From Membranipora membranacea (Eukaryota; Bryozoa; Gymnolaemata; Cheilostomatida; Membraniporidae), in NCBI GenBank assembly GCA_914767715.1, contig OU612065.1, positions 28,894,001 through 28,958,000 on the forward strand: DNA of 64,000 nt. The letters are read 5' to 3'. Below are positions 35,057 through 49,000 of the stretch, piece by piece; positions within the stretch are counted from its first letter, which is position 1; every line of letters begins with the position of its first letter. A program made the position numbers and the translations under genes. The notes under the pieces are model-generated. The model saw only the letters and a program-made list of their open reading frames with translations, had not been told where the DNA came from and did not search any database.

Positions 35057-36393
35057 ATCTGGCCGTAAAAAACACCAAGGGTCCCCCCTTTGTTACTTTT
35101 TATAATTTTAAAGTCGCTCTCATCTCTGTTCTATTTATCGTAGGATCTTCATATTCTGGAATTTGAATGAGGCCAATGAGGCCATCAACTGGTCAGAGTT
35201 TGAAAGAAATCCGATGGCTTTTTAATTTTTTCGCCTGCCGTTTGGCATGTTTTTTTATGTCAAAATTGGCCCTCGTTAAAAATGTTGCTGACGCCAATCT
35301 AAGAGGGGCAGCCCCGAACGGTTTTCCGTTCCAAAGTCAACATGAAATTCCACACGGTATAGAGTAGGTTAGAAGGCAATCTAGTTTTTAATCTGGCCGT
35401 AAGAAACACCAAGGGTCCCCCCTTTGTTACTTTTTATAATTTTAAAGCCGCTCTCATCTCTGTTCTATTTATCGTAGGATCTTCATATTCTGGAATTTGA
35501 ATGAGGCCAATGAGGCCATCAACTGGTCAGAGTTTAAAAGAAATCCGATGGCTTTTTAATTTTTTCGCCTGCCGCTTGGCATGTTTTTTTATGTCAAAAT
35601 TGGCCCCCGTTAAAAATGTTGCTGACGCCAATCTAAGAGGGGCAGCCCCGAACGGTTTTCCGTTCCAAAGTCAGCATGAAATTCCACACGGTATAGTTTA
35701 GGTTAGAAGGCAATCTATTTTTTAATCTGGCCGTAAAAAACACCAAGGGTCCCCCCTTTGTTACTTTTTATAATTTTAAGGTCGCTCTCATCTCTGTTCT
35801 ATTTATCGTAGGATCTTCATATTCTGGAATTTGAATGAGGCCAATGAGGCCATCAACTGGTCAGAGTTTAAAAGAAATCCGATGGCTTTTTAATTTTTTC
35901 GCCTGCCGTTTGGCATGTTTTTTTATGTCAAAATTGGCCCTCGTTAAAAATGTTGCTGACGCCAATCTAAGAGGGGCAACCCCGAACGGTTTTCCGTTCG
36001 AAAGTCAGCATGAAATTCCACATGGTATAGAGTAGGTTAGAAGGCAATCTATTTTTTAATCTGGCCGTAAAAAACACCAAGGGTCCCCCCTTTGTTACTT
36101 TTTATAATTTTAAAGTCGCTCTCATCTCTGTTCTATTTATCGTAGGATCTTCATATTCTGGAATTTGAATGAGGCCAATGAGGCCATCAACTGGTCAGAG
36201 TTTAAAAGAAATCCGATGGCTTTTTAATTTTTACGCCTGCCGTTTGGCATGTTTTTTTATTCTCAAAATTGGCCCTCGTTAAAAATGTTGCTGACGCCAA
36301 TCTAAGAGGGGCAGCCCCGAACGGTTTTCCGTTCCAAAGTCAGCATGAAATTCCACACGGTATAGAGTAGGTTAGAAGGCAATCTATTTTTTA
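35057..36393 (+). repeat. Second dispersed four-monomer copy of unit III
   Basis: Four monomers in unit III order: GTTTGAAAG/GTCAACATG; GTAAGAAAC/CCGCTTGGC/GGCCCCCGTT/TATAGTTTAGG; AAGGTCGC/CACATGG; TTTTTACGCC/TTATTCTC. Here the second monomer has the normal CTAAGAGG and the third gains GGGGCAACCCC and TTCGAAAG. The last two monomers also begin unit V, so the two higher-order units overlap. Confidence 0.82.
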
Positions 36394-38059
36394 ATCTGGC
36401 CGTAAAAAACACCAAGGGTCCCCCCTTTGTTACTTTTTATAATTTTAAAGTCGCTCTCATCTCTGTTCTATTTATCGTAGGATCTTCATATTCTGGAATT
36501 TGAATGAGGCCAATGAGGCCATCAACTGGTCAGAGTTTAAAAGAAATCCGATGGCTTTTTAATTTTTTCGCCTGCCGTTTGGCATGTTTTTTTATGTCAA
36601 AATTGGCCCGCGTTAAAAATGTTGCTGACGCCAATCTAAGAGGGGCAGCCCCGAACGGTTTTCCGTTCCAAAGGCAGCATGAAATTCCACACGGTATAGA
36701 GTAGGTTAGAAGGCAATCTATTTTTTAATCTGGCCGTAAAAAACACCAAGGGTCCCCCCTTTGTTACTTTTCATAATTTTAAAGTCGCTCTCATATCTGT
36801 TCTATTCATCGTAGGATCTTCATATTCTGGAATTTGAATGAGGCCAATGAGGCCATCAACTGGTCAGAGTTTAAAAGAAATCCGATGGCTTTTTAATTTT
36901 TTCGCCTGCCGTTTGGCATGTTTTTTTATGTCAAAGTAGGCCCTCGTTAAAAATGTTGCTGACGCCAATCTAAGAGGGGCAGCCCCGAACGGTTTTCCGT
37001 TCCAAAGTCAGCATGAAATTCCACACGGTATAGAGTAGGTTTGAAGGCAATCTATTTTTTAATCTGGCCGTAAAAAACACCAAGGGTCCCCCCTTTGTTA
37101 CTTTTTATAATTTTAAAGTCGCTCTCATCTCTGTTCTATTTATCGTAGGATCTTCATATTCTGGAATTTGAATGAGGCCAATGAGGCCATCAACTGGTCA
37201 GAGTTTAAAAGAAATCCGATGGCTTTTTAATTTTTTCGCCTGCCGTTTGGCATGTTTTTTTATGTCAAAATTGGCCCTCGTTAAAAATGTTGCTGACGCC
37301 AATCTAAGAGGGGCAGCCCCGAACGGTTTTCCGTTCCAAAGACAGCATGAACTTCCACACGGTATAGAGTAGGTTAGAAGGCAATCTATTTTTTAATCTG
37401 GCCGTAAAAAACACCAAGGGTCCCCCCTTTGTTACTTTTTATAATTTTAAAGTCGCTCTCATCTCTGTTCTATTTATCGTAGGATCTTCATATTCTGGAA
37501 TTTGAGGGCAATGAGGCCATCAACTGGTCAGAGTTTAAAAGAAATCCGATGGCTTTTTAATTTTTTCGCCTGCTGTTTGGCATGTTTTTTTATGTCAAAA
37601 TTGGCCCTCGTTAAAAATGTTGCTGACGCCAATCTAAGAGGGGCAGCCCCGAACGGTTTTCCGTTCCAAAGTCAGCATGAAATTCCACACGGTATAGAGT
37701 AGGTTAGAAGGCAATCTGTTTTTTAATCTGGCCGTAAAAAACACCAAGGGTCCCCCCTTTGTTACTTTTCATAATTTTAAAGTCGCTCTCATCTCTGTTC
37801 TATTTATCGTAGGATCTTCATATTCTGGAATTTGAATGAGGCCAATGAGGCCATCAACTGGTCAGAGTTTAAAAGAAATCCGATGGCTTTTTAATTTTTT
37901 CGCCTGCCGTTTGGCATGTTTTTTTATGTCAAAATTGGCCCTCGTTAAAAATGTTGCTGACGCCAATCTAAGAGGGGCAGCCCCGAACGGTTTTCCGTTC
38001 CAAAGTCAGCATGAAATTCCACACGGTATAGAGTAGGTTAGAAGGCAATCTATTTTTTA
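35725..38059 (+). repeat. 7-monomer higher-order unit V, copy 1 (2335 bp)
   Basis: Ordered markers: GGGGCAACCCC/CACATGG; TTTTTACGCC/TTATTCTC; GGCCCGCGTT with AAAGGCAGC; CATATCTG with ATTCATCG, CAAAGTAGGCC and GGTTTGAAGG; AAAGACAGC with GAACTTCC; a 330-bp monomer with TTTGAGGGCAATG, CTGCTGTTT and CTGTTTTTTAATC; and a TTTCATAAT monomer. All return 2335 bp later. Confidence 0.9.
37396..37725 (+). repeat. 330-bp monomer with a lesion in the 9-bp duplication
   Basis: TTTGAGGGCAATGAGGCC replaces the usual stretch, a 4-bp loss plus a C-to-G change in the first AATGAGGCC. The identical lesion is at 39731-40060, so it was duplicated with unit V and did not arise twice. Confidence 0.88.
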
Positions 38060-40394
38060 ATCTGGCTGTAAAAGACACCAAGGGTCCCCCCTTTGTTACT
38101 TTTTATGATTTTAAAGTCGCTCTCATCTCTGTTCTATTTATCGTAGGATCTTCATATTCTGGAATTTGAATGAGGCCAATGAGGCCATCAACTGGTCAGA
38201 GTTTAAAAGAAATCCGATGGCTTTTTAATTTTTTCGCCTGCCGTTTGGCATGTTTTTTTATGTCAAAATTGGCCCTCGTTAAAAATGTTGCTGACGCCAA
38301 TCTAAGAGGGGCAACCCCGAACGGTTTTCCGTTCCAAAGTCAGCATGAAATTCCACATGGTATAGAGTAGGTTAGAAGGCAATCTATTTTTTAATCTGGC
38401 CGTAAAAAACACCAAGGGTCCCCCCTTTGTTACTTTTTATAATTTTAAAGTCGCTCTCATCTCTGTTCTATTTATCGTAGGATCTTCATATTCTGGAATT
38501 TGAATGAGGCCAATGAGGCCATCAACTGGTCAGAGTTTAAAAGAAATCCGATGGCTTTTTAATTTTTACGCCTGCCGTTTGGCATGTTTTTTTATTCTCA
38601 AAATTGGCCCTCGTTAAAAATGTTGCTGACGCCAATCTAAGAGGGGCAGCCCCGAACGGTTTTCCGTTCCAAAGTCAGCATGAAATTCCACACGGTATAG
38701 AGTAGGTTAGAAGGCAATCTATTTTTTAATCTGGCCGTAAAAAACACCAAGGGTCCCCCCTTTGTTACTTTTTATAATTTTAAAGTCGCTCTCATCTCTG
38801 TTCTATTTATCGTAGGATCTTCATATTCTGGAATTTGAATGAGGCCAATGAGGCCATCAACTGGTCAGAGTTTAAAAGAAATCCGATGGCTTTTTAATTT
38901 TTTCGCCTGCCGTTTGGCATGTTTTTTTATGTCAAAATTGGCCCGCGTTAAAAATGTTGCTGACGCCAATCTAAGAGGGGCAGCCCCGAACGGTTTTCCG
39001 TTCCAAAGGCAGCATGAAATTCCACACGGTATAGAGTAGGTTAGAAGGCAATCTATTTTTTAATCTGGCCGTAAAAAACACCAAGGGTCCCCCCTTTGTT
39101 ACTTTTCATAATTTTAAAGTCGCTCTCATATCTGTTCTATTCATCGTAGGATCTTCATATTCTGGAATTTGAATGAGGCCAATGAGGCCATCAACTGGTC
39201 AGAGTTTAAAAGAAATCCGATGGCTTTTTAATTTTTTCGCCTGCCGTTTGGCATGTTTTTTTATGTCAAAGTAGGCCCTCGTTAAAAATGTTGCTGACGC
39301 CAATCTAAGAGGGGCAGCCCCGAACGGTTTTCCGTTCCAAAGTCAGCATGAAATTCCACACGGTATAGAGTAGGTTTGAAGGCAATCTATTTTTTAATCT
39401 GGCCGTAAAAAACACCAAGGGTCCCCCCTTTGTTACTTTTCATAATTTTAAAGTCGCTCTCATCTCTGTTCTATTTATCGTAGGATCTTCATATTCTGGA
39501 ATTTGAATGAGGCCAATGAGGCCATCAACTGGTCAGAGTTTAAAAGAAATCCGATGGCTTTTTAATTTTTTCGCCTGCCGTTTGGCATGTTTTTTTATGT
39601 CAAAATTGGCCCTCGTTAAAAATGTTGCTGACGCCAATCTAAGAGGGGCAGCCCCGAACGGTTTTCCGTTCCAAAGACAGCATGAACTTCCACACGGTAT
39701 AGAGTAGGTTAGAAGGCAATCTATTTTTTAATCTGGCCGTAAAAAACACCAAGGGTCCCCCCTTTGTTACTTTTTATAATTTTAAAGTCGCTCTCATCTC
39801 TGTTCTATTTATCGTAGGATCTTCATATTCTGGAATTTGAGGGCAATGAGGCCATCAACTGGTCAGAGTTTAAAAGAAATCCGATGGCTTTTTAATTTTT
39901 TCGCCTGCTGTTTGGCATGTTTTTTTATGTCAAAATTGGCCCTCGTTAAAAATGTTGCTGACGCCAATCTAAGAGGGGCAGCCCCGAACGGTTTTCCGTT
40001 CCAAAGTCAGCATGAAATTCCACACGGTATAGAGTAGGTTAGAAGGCAATCTGTTTTTTAATCTGGCCGTAAAAAACACCAAGGGTCCCCCCTTTGTTAC
40101 TTTTCATAATTTTAAAGTCGCTCTCATCTCTGTTCTATTTATCGTAGGATCTTCATATTCTGGAATTTGAATGAGGCCAATGAGGCCATCAACTGGTCAG
40201 AGTTTAAAAGAAATCCGATGGCTTTTTAATTTTTTCGCCTGCCGTTTGGCATGTTTTTTTATGTCAAAATTGGCCCTCGTTAAAAATGTTGCTGACGCCA
40301 ATCTAAGAGGGGCAGCCCCGAACGGTTTTCCGTTCCAAAGTCAGCATGAAATTCCACACGGTATAGAGTAGGTTAGAAGGCAATCTATTTTTTA
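38060..40394 (+). repeat. 7-monomer higher-order unit V, copy 2 (2335 bp)
   Basis: Adjacent second copy of unit V with identical length and marker order, including both the 335-bp and 330-bp monomers. Differences seen: the first monomer has GGCTGTAAAAGACACC and TATGATTTT and lacks AAGGTCGC, and the fifth reads TTTCATAAT near 39438 where copy 1 has TTTATAAT near 37104. The following monomer (40395) shares GTAAAAGACACC and TATGATTTT, as if a third copy began and was replaced. Confidence 0.9.
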
Positions 40395-43066
40395 ATCTGG
40401 CCGTAAAAGACACCAAGGGTCCCCCCTTTGTTACTTTTTATGATTTTAAAGTCGCTCTCATCTCTGTTCTATTTATCGTAGGATCTTCATATTCTGGAAT
40501 TTGAATGAGGCCAATGAGGCCATCAACTGGTCAGAGTTTAAAAGAAATCCGATGGCTTTTTAATTTTTTCGCCTGCCGTTTGGCATGTTTTTTTATGTCA
40601 AAATTGGCCCTCGTTAAAAATGTTGCTGACGCCAATCTAAGAGGGGCAGCCCCGAACGGTTTTCCGTTCCAAAGTCAGCATGAAATTCCACACGGTATAG
40701 AGTAGGTTAGAAGGCAATCTATTTTTTAATCTGGCCGTAAAAAACACCAAGGGTCCCCCCTTTGTTACTTTTCATAATTTTAAAGTCGCTCTCATCTCTG
40801 TTCTATTTATCGTAGGATCTTCATATTCTGGAATTTGAATGAGGCCAATGAGGCCATCAACTGGTCAGAGTTTAAAAGAAATCCGATGGCTTTTTAATTT
40901 TTTCGCCTGCCGTTTGGCATGTTTTTTTATGTCAAAATTGGCCCGCGTCAAAAATGTTGCTGACGCCAATCTAAGAGGGGCAGCCCCGAACGGTTTTCCG
41001 TTCCAAAGTCAGCATGAAATTCCACACGGTATAGAGTAGGTTAGAAGGCAATCTATTTTTTAATCTGGCCGTAAAATACACCAAGGGTCCCCCCTTTGTT
41101 ACTTTTCATAATTTTAAAGTCGCTCTCATATCTGTTCTATTTATCGTAGGATCTTCATATTCTGGAATTTGAATGAGGCCAATGAGGCCATCAACTGGTC
41201 AGAGTTTAAAAGAAATCCGATGGCTTTTTAATTTTTTCGCCTGCCGTTTGGCATGGTTTTTTATGTCAAAATTGGCCCTCGTTAAAAATGTTGCTGACGC
41301 CAATCTAAGAGGGGCAGCCCCGAACGGTTTTCCGTTCCAAAGTCAGCATGAAATTCCACACGGTATAGAGTAGGTTAGAAGGCAATCTATTTTTTAATCT
41401 GGCCGTAAAAAACACCAAGGGTCCCCCCTTTGTTACTTTTCATAATTTTAAAGTCGCTCTCATCTCTGTTCTATTTATCGTAGGATCTTCATATTCTGGA
41501 ATTTGAATGAGGCCAATGAGGCCATCAACTGGTCAGAGTTTAAAAGAAATCCGATGGCTTTTTAATTTCTTCGCCTGCTGTTTGGCATGTTTTTTTATGT
41601 CAAAATTGGCCCTCGTTAAAAATGTTGCTGACGCCAATCTAAGAGGGGCAGCCCCGAACGGTTTTCCGTTCCAAAGTCAGCATGAAATTCCACACGGTAT
41701 AGAGTAGGTTAGAAGGCAATCTATTTTTTAATCTGGCCGTAAAAAACACCAAGGGTCCCCCCTTTGTTACTTTTCATAATTTTAAAGTCGCTCTCATCTC
41801 TGTTCTATTTATCGTAGGATCTTCATATTCTGGAATTTGAATGAGGCCAATGAGGCCATCAACTGGTCAGAGTTTAAAAGAAATCCGATGGCTTTTTAAT
41901 TTTTTCGCCTGCCGTTTGGCATGTTTTTTGATGTCAAAATTGGCCCTCGTTAAAAATGTTGCTGACGCCAATCTAAGAGGGGCAGCCCCGAACGGTTTTC
42001 CGTTCCAAAGTCAGCATGAAATTCCACACGGTATAGAGTAGGTTAGAAGGCAATCTATTTTTTAATCTGGCCGTAAAAAACACCAAGGGTCCCCCCTTTG
42101 TTACTTTTCATAATTTTAAAGTCGCTCTCATCTCTGTTCTATTTATCGTAGGATCTTCATATTCTGGAATTTGAATGAGGCCAATGAGGCCATCAACTGG
42201 TCAGAGTTTAAAAGAAATCCGATGGCTTTTTAATTTTTTCGCCTGCCGTTTGGCATGTTTTTTTATGTCAAAATTGGCCCGCGTCAAAAATGTTGCTGAC
42301 GCCAATCTAAGAGGGGCAGCCCCGAACGGTTTTCCGTTCCAAAGTCAGCATGAAATTCCACACGGTATAGAGTAGGTTAGAAGGCAATCTATTTTTTAAT
42401 CTGGCCGTAAAATACACCAAGGGTCCCCCCTTTGTTACTTTTCATAATTTTAAAGTCGCTCTCATATCTGTTCTATTTATCGTAGGATCTTCATATTCTG
42501 GAATTTGAATGAGGCCAATGAGGCCATCAACTGGTCAGAGTTTAAAAGAAATCCGATGGCTTTTTAATTTTTTCGCCTGCCGTTTGGCATGGTTTTTTAT
42601 GTCAAAATTGGCCCTCGTTAAAAATGTTGCTGACGCCAATCTAAGAGGGGCAGCCCCGAACGGTTTTCCGTTCCAAAGTCAGCATGAAATTCCACACGGT
42701 ATAGAGTAGGTTAGAAGGCAATCTATTTTTTAATCTGGCCGTAAAAAACACCAAGGGTCCCCCCTTTGTTACTTTTCATAATTTTAAAGTCGCTCTCATC
42801 TCTGTTCTATTTATCGTAGGATCTTCATATTCTGGAATTTGAATGAGGCCAATGAGGCCATCAACTGGTCAGAGTTTAAAAGAAATCCGATGGCTTTTTA
42901 ATTTTTTCGCCTGCTGTTTGGCATGTTTTTTTATGTCAAAATTGGCCCTCGTTAAAAATGTTGCTGACGCCAATCTAAGAGGGGCAGCCCCGAACGGTTT
43001 TCCGTTCCAAAGTCAGCATGAAATTCCACACGGTATAGAGTAGGTTAGAAGGCAATCTATTTTTTA
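40395..43066 (+). repeat. Lead-in monomer and 4-monomer repeat VI (1336 bp)
   Basis: 40729-42064 holds GGCCCGCGTC; GTAAAATACACC with CATATCTG and GCATGGTTTTTT; CTGCTGTTT; and GTTTTTTGATG. The first three return at 42065-43066. The fourth is replaced by a monomer of the next subfamily. GGCCCGCGT and CATATCTG are shared with unit V, so this repeat probably derives from it. Confidence 0.84.
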
Positions 43067-46000
43067 ATCTTGCCGTGAAAAACACCAAGGGTCCCCCCTT
43101 TGTTACTTTTCATAATTTTAAAGTCGCTCTCATCTCTGTTCTATTTATCGTATGATCTTCATATTCTGGAATTTGAATGAGGCCAATGAGGCCATCAACT
43201 GGTCAGAGTTTAAAAGAAATCCGATGGCTTTTTAATTTTTTCGCTTGCCGTTTGGCATGTTTTTTTATGTCAAAATCGGCCCTCGTTAAAAATGTTGCTG
43301 ACGCCAATCTAAGAGGGGCAGCCCCGAACGGTTTTCCGTTCCAAAGTCAGCATGAAATTCCACACGGTATAGAGTAGGTTAGAAGGCAATCTATTTTTTA
43401 ATCTTGCCGTGAAAAACACCAAGGGTCCCCCCTTTGTTACTTTTCATAATTTTAAAGTCGCTCTCATCTCTGTTCTATCTATCGTAGGATCTTCATATTC
43501 TGGAATTTGAATGAGGCCAATGAGGCCATCAACTGGTCAGAGTTTAAAAGAAATCCGATGGCTTTTTAATTTTTTCGCCTGCCGTTTGGCATGTTTTTTT
43601 ATGTCAAAATTGGCCCTCGTTAAAAATGTTGCTGACGCCAATCTAAGAGGGGCAGCCCCGAACGGTTTTCCGTTCCAAAGTCAGCATGAAATTCCACACG
43701 GTATAGAGTAGGTTAGAAGGCAATCTATTTTTTAATCTGGCCGTAAAAAACACCAAGGGTCCCCCCTTTGTTACTTTTCATAATTTTAAAGTCGCTCTCA
43801 TCTCTGTTCTATTTATCGTAGGATCTTCATATTCTGGAATTTGAATGAGGCCAATGAGGCCATCAACTGGTCAGAGTTTAAAAGAAATTTGATGGCTTTT
43901 TAATTTTTTCGCCTGCCGTTTGGCATGTTTTTTTATGTCAAAATTGGCCCTCGTTAAAAATGTTGCTGACGCCAATCTAAGAGGGGCAGCCCCGAACGGT
44001 TTTCCATTCCAAAGTCAGCATGAAATTCCACACGGTATAGAGTAGGTTAGAAGGCAATCTATTTTTTAATCTGGCCGTAAAAAACACCAAGGGTCCCCCC
44101 TTTGTTACTTTTCATAATTTTAAAGTCGCTCTCATCTCTGTTCTATTTATCGTAAGATCTTCATATTCTGGAATTTGAATGAGGCCAATGAGGCCATCAA
44201 CTGGTCAGAGTTTAAAAGAAATCCGATGGCTTTTTAATTTTTTCGCCTGCCGTTTGGCATGTTTTTTTATGTCAAAATTGGCCCTCGTTAAAAATGTTGC
44301 TGACGCCAATCTAAGAGGGGCAGCCCCGAACGGTTTTCCGTTCCAAAGTCAGCATGAAATTCCACACGGTATAGAGTAGGTTAGAAGGCAATCTATTTTT
44401 TAATCTGGCCGTAAAAAACACCAAGGGTCCCCCCTTTGTTACTTTTCATAATTTTAAAGTCGCTCTCATCTCTGTTCTATTTATCGTAGGATCTTCATAT
44501 TCTGGAATTTGAATGAGGCCAATGAGGCCATCAACTGGTCAGAGTTTGAAAGAAATCCGATGGCTTTTTAATTTTTTCGCCTGCTGTTTGGCATGTTTTT
44601 TTATGTCAAAATTGGCCCTCGTTAAAAATGTTGCTGACGCCAATCTAAGAGGGGCAGCCCCGAACGGTTTTCCGTTCCAAAGTCAGCATGAAATTCCACA
44701 CGGTATAGAGTAGGTTAGAAGGCAATCTATTTTTTAATCTTGCCGTGAAAAACACCAAGGGTCCCCCCTTTGTTACTTTTCATAATTTTAAAGTCGCTCT
44801 CATCTCTGTTCTATTTATCGTAGGATCTTCATATTCTGGAATTTGAATGAGGCCAATGAGGCCATCAACTGGTCAGAGTTTAAAAGAAATCCGATGGCTT
44901 TTTAATTTTTTCGCTTGCCGTTTGGCATGTTTTTTTATGTCAAAATTGGCCCTCGTTAAAAATGTTGCTGACGCCAATCTAAGAGGGGCAGCCCCGAACG
45001 GTTTTCCGTTCCAAAGTCAGCATGAAATTCCACACGGTATAGAGTAGGTTAGAAGGCAATCTATTTTTTAATCTTGCCGTGAAAAACACCAAGGGTCCCC
45101 CCTTTGTTACTTTTCATAATTTTAAAGTCGCTCTCATCTCTGTTCTATCTATCGTAGGATCTTCATATTCTGGAATTTGAATGAGGCCAATGAGGCCATC
45201 AACTGGTCAGAGTTTAAAAGAAATCCGATGGCTTTTTAATTTTTTCGCCTGCCGTTTGGCATGTTTTTTTATGTCAAAATTGGCCCTCGTTAAAAATGTT
45301 GCTGACGCCAATCTAAGAGGGGCAGCCCCGAACGGTTTTCCGTTCCAAAGTCAGCATGAAATTCCACACGGTATAGAGTAGGTTAGAAGGCAATCTATTT
45401 TTTAATCTGGCCGTAAAAAACACCAAGGGTCCCCCCTTTGTTACTTTTCATAATTTTAAAGTCGCTCTCATCTCTGTTCTATTTATCGTAGGATCTTCAT
45501 ATTCTGGAATTCGAATGAGGCCAATGAGGCGATCAACTGGTCAGAGTTTAAAAGAAATCCGATGGCTTTTTAATTTTTCCGCTTGCCGTTTGGCATGTTT
45601 TTTTATGTCAAAATTGGCCCTCGTTAAAAATGTTGCTGACGCCAATCTAAGAGGGGCAGCCCCGAACGGTTTTCCGTTCCAAAGTCAGCATGAAATTCCA
45701 CACGGTATAGAGTAGGTTAGAAGGCAATCTATTTTTTAATCTTGCCGTGAAAAACACCAAGGGTCCCCCCTTTGTTACTTTTCATAATTTTAAAGTCGCT
45801 CTCATCTCTGTTCTATCTATCGTAGGATCTTCATATTCTGGAATTTGAATAAGGCCAATGAGGCCATCAACTGGTCAGAGTTTAAAAGAAATCCGATGGC
45901 TTTTTAATTTTTTCGCCTGCCGTTTGGCATGTTTTTTTATGTCAAAATTGGCCCTCGTTAAAAATGTTGCTGACGCCAATCTAAGAGGGGCAGCCCCGAA

Positions 46001-49000
46001 CGGTTTTCCGTTCCAAAGTCAGCATGAAATTCCACACGGTATAGAGTAGGTTAGAAGGCAATCTATTTTTTAATCTGGCCGTAAAAAGCACCAAGGGTCC
46101 CCCCTTTGTTACTTTTCATAATTTCAAAGTCGCTCTCATCTCTGTTCTATTTATCGTAGGATCTTCATATTCTGGAATTTGAATGAGGCCAATGAGGCCA
46201 TCAACTGGTCAGAGTTTAAAAGAAATTTGATGGCTTTTTAATTTTTTCGCCTGCCGTTTGGCATGTTTTTTTATGTCAAAATTGGCCCTCGTTAAAAATG
46301 TTGCTGACGCCAATCTAAGAGGGGCAGCCCCGAACGGTTTTCCGTTCCAAAGTCAGCATGAAATTCCACACGGTATAGAGTAGGTTAGAAGGCAATCTAT
46401 TTTTTAATCTGGCCGTAAAAAACACCAAGGGTCCCCCGTTTGTTACTTTTCATAATTTTAAAGTCGCTCTCATCTCTGTTCTATTTATCGTAGGATCTTC
46501 ATATTCTGGAATTTGAATGAGGCCAATGAGGCCATCAACTGGTCAGAGTTTAAAAGAAATCCGATGGCTTTTTAATTTTTTCGCCTGCCGTTTGGCATGT
46601 TTTTTTATGTCAAAATTGGCCCTCGTTAAAAATGTTGCTGACGCCAATCTAAGAGGGGCAGCCCCGAACGGTTTTCCGTTCCAAAGTCAGCATGAAATTC
46701 CACACGGTATAGAGTAGGTTAGAAGGCAATCTATTTTTTAATCTGGCCGTAAAAAAACACCAAGGGTCCCCCCTTTGTTACTTTTCATAATTTTAAAGTC
46801 GCTCTCATCTCTGTTCTATTTATCGTAGGATCTTCATATTCTGGAATTCGAATGAGGCCAATGAGGCCATCAACTGGTCAGAGTTTAAAAGAAATCCGAT
46901 GGCTTTTTAATTTTTCCGCTTGCCGTTTGGCATGTTTTTTTATGTCAAAATTGGCCCTCGTTAAAAATGTTGCTGACGCCAATCTAAGAGGGGCAGCCCC
47001 GAACGGTTTTCCGTTCCAAAGTCAGCATGAAATTCCACACGGTATAGAGTAGGTTAGAAGGCAATCTATTTTTTAATCTGGCCGTAAAAAACACCAAGGG
47101 TCCCCCGTTTGTTACTTTTCATAATTTTAAAGTCGCTCTCATCTCTGTTCTATTTATCGTAGGATCTTCATATTCTGGAATTTGAATGAGGCCAATGAGG
47201 CCATCAACTGGACAGAGTTTAAAAGAAATCCGATGGCTTTTTAATTTTTTCGGCTGCCGTTTGGCATGTTTTTTTATGTCAAAATTGGCCCTCGTTAAAA
47301 ATGTTGCTGACGCCAATCTAAGAGGGGCAGCCCCGAACGGTTTTCCGTTCCAAAGTCAGCATGAAATTCCACACGGTATAGAGTAGGTTAGAAGGCAATC
47401 TATTTTTTAATCTGGCCGTAAACAAACACCAAGGGTCCCCCCTTTGTTACTTTTCATAATTTTAAAGTCTCTCTCATCTCTGTTCTATTTATCGTAGGAT
47501 CTTCATATTCTGGAATTTGAATGAGGCCAATGAGGCCATCAACTGGTCAGAGTTTAAAAGAAATCCGATGGCTTTTTAATTTTTTCGCCTGCTGTTTGGC
47601 ATGTTTTTTTATGTCAAAATTGGCCCTCGTTAAAAATGTTGCTGACGCCAATCTAAGAGGGGCAGCCCCGAACGGTTTTCCGTTCCAAAGTCAGCATGAA
47701 ATTCCACACGGTATAGAGTAGGTTAGAAGGCAATCTATTTTTTAATCTTGCCGTGAAAAACACCAAGGGTCCCCCCTTTGTTACTTTTCATAATTTTAAA
47801 GTCGCTCTCATCTCTGTTCTATTTATCGTAGGATCTTCATATTCTGGAATTTGAATGAGGCCAATGAGGCCATCAACTGGTCAGAGTTTAAAAGAAATCC
47901 GATGGCTTTTTAATTTTTTCGCTTGCCGTTTGGCATGTTTTTTTATGTCAAAATTGGCCCTCGTTAAAAATGTTGCTGACGCCAATCTAAGAGGGGCAGC
48001 CCCGAACGGTTTTCCGTTCCAAAGTCAGCATGAAATTCCACACGGTATAGAGTAGGTTAGAAGGCAATCTATTTTTTAATCTTGCCGTGAAAAACACCAA
48101 GGGTCCCCCCTTTGTTACTTTTCATAATTTTAAAGTCGCTCTCATCTCTGTTCTATTTATCGTAGGATCTTCATATTCTGGAATTTGAATGAGGCCAATG
48201 AGGCCATCAACTGGTCAGAGTTTAAAAGAAATCCGATGGCTTTTTAATTTTTTCGCTTGCCGTTTGGCATGTTTTTTTATGTCAAAATTGGCCCTCGTTA
48301 AAAATGTTGCTGACGCCAATCTAAGAGGGGCAGCCCCGAACGGTTTTCCGTTCCAAAGTCAGCATGAAATTCCACACGGTATAGAGTAGGTTAGAAGGCA
48401 ATCTATTTTTTAATCTTGCCGTGAAAAACACCAAGGGTCCCCCCTTTGTTACTTTTCATAATTTTAAAGTCGCTCTCATCTCTGTTCTATCTATCGTAGG
48501 ATCTTCATATTCTGGAATTTGAATGAGGCCAATGAGGCCATCAACTGGTCAGAGTTTAAAAGAAATCCGATGGCTTTTTAATTTTTTCGCCTGCCGTTTG
48601 GCATGTTATTTTATGTCAAAATTGGCCCTCGTTAAAAATGTTGCTGACGCCAATCTAAGAGGGGCAGCCCCGAACGGTTTTCCGTTCCAAAGTCAGCATG
48701 AAATTCCACACGGTATAGAGTAGGTTAGAAGGCAATCTATTTTTTAATCTGGCCGTAAAAAACACCAAGGGTCCCCCCTTTGTTACTTTTCATAATTTTA
48801 AAGTCGCTCTCATCTCTGTTCTATTTATCGTAGGATCTTCATATTCTGGAATTCGAATGAGGCCAATGAGGCCATCAACTGGTCAGAGTTTAAAAGAAAT
48901 CCGATGGCTTTTTAATTTTTTCGCTTGCCGTTTGGCATGTTTTTTTATGTCAAAATTGGCCCTCGTTAAAAATGTTGCTGACGCCAATCTAAGAGGGGCA

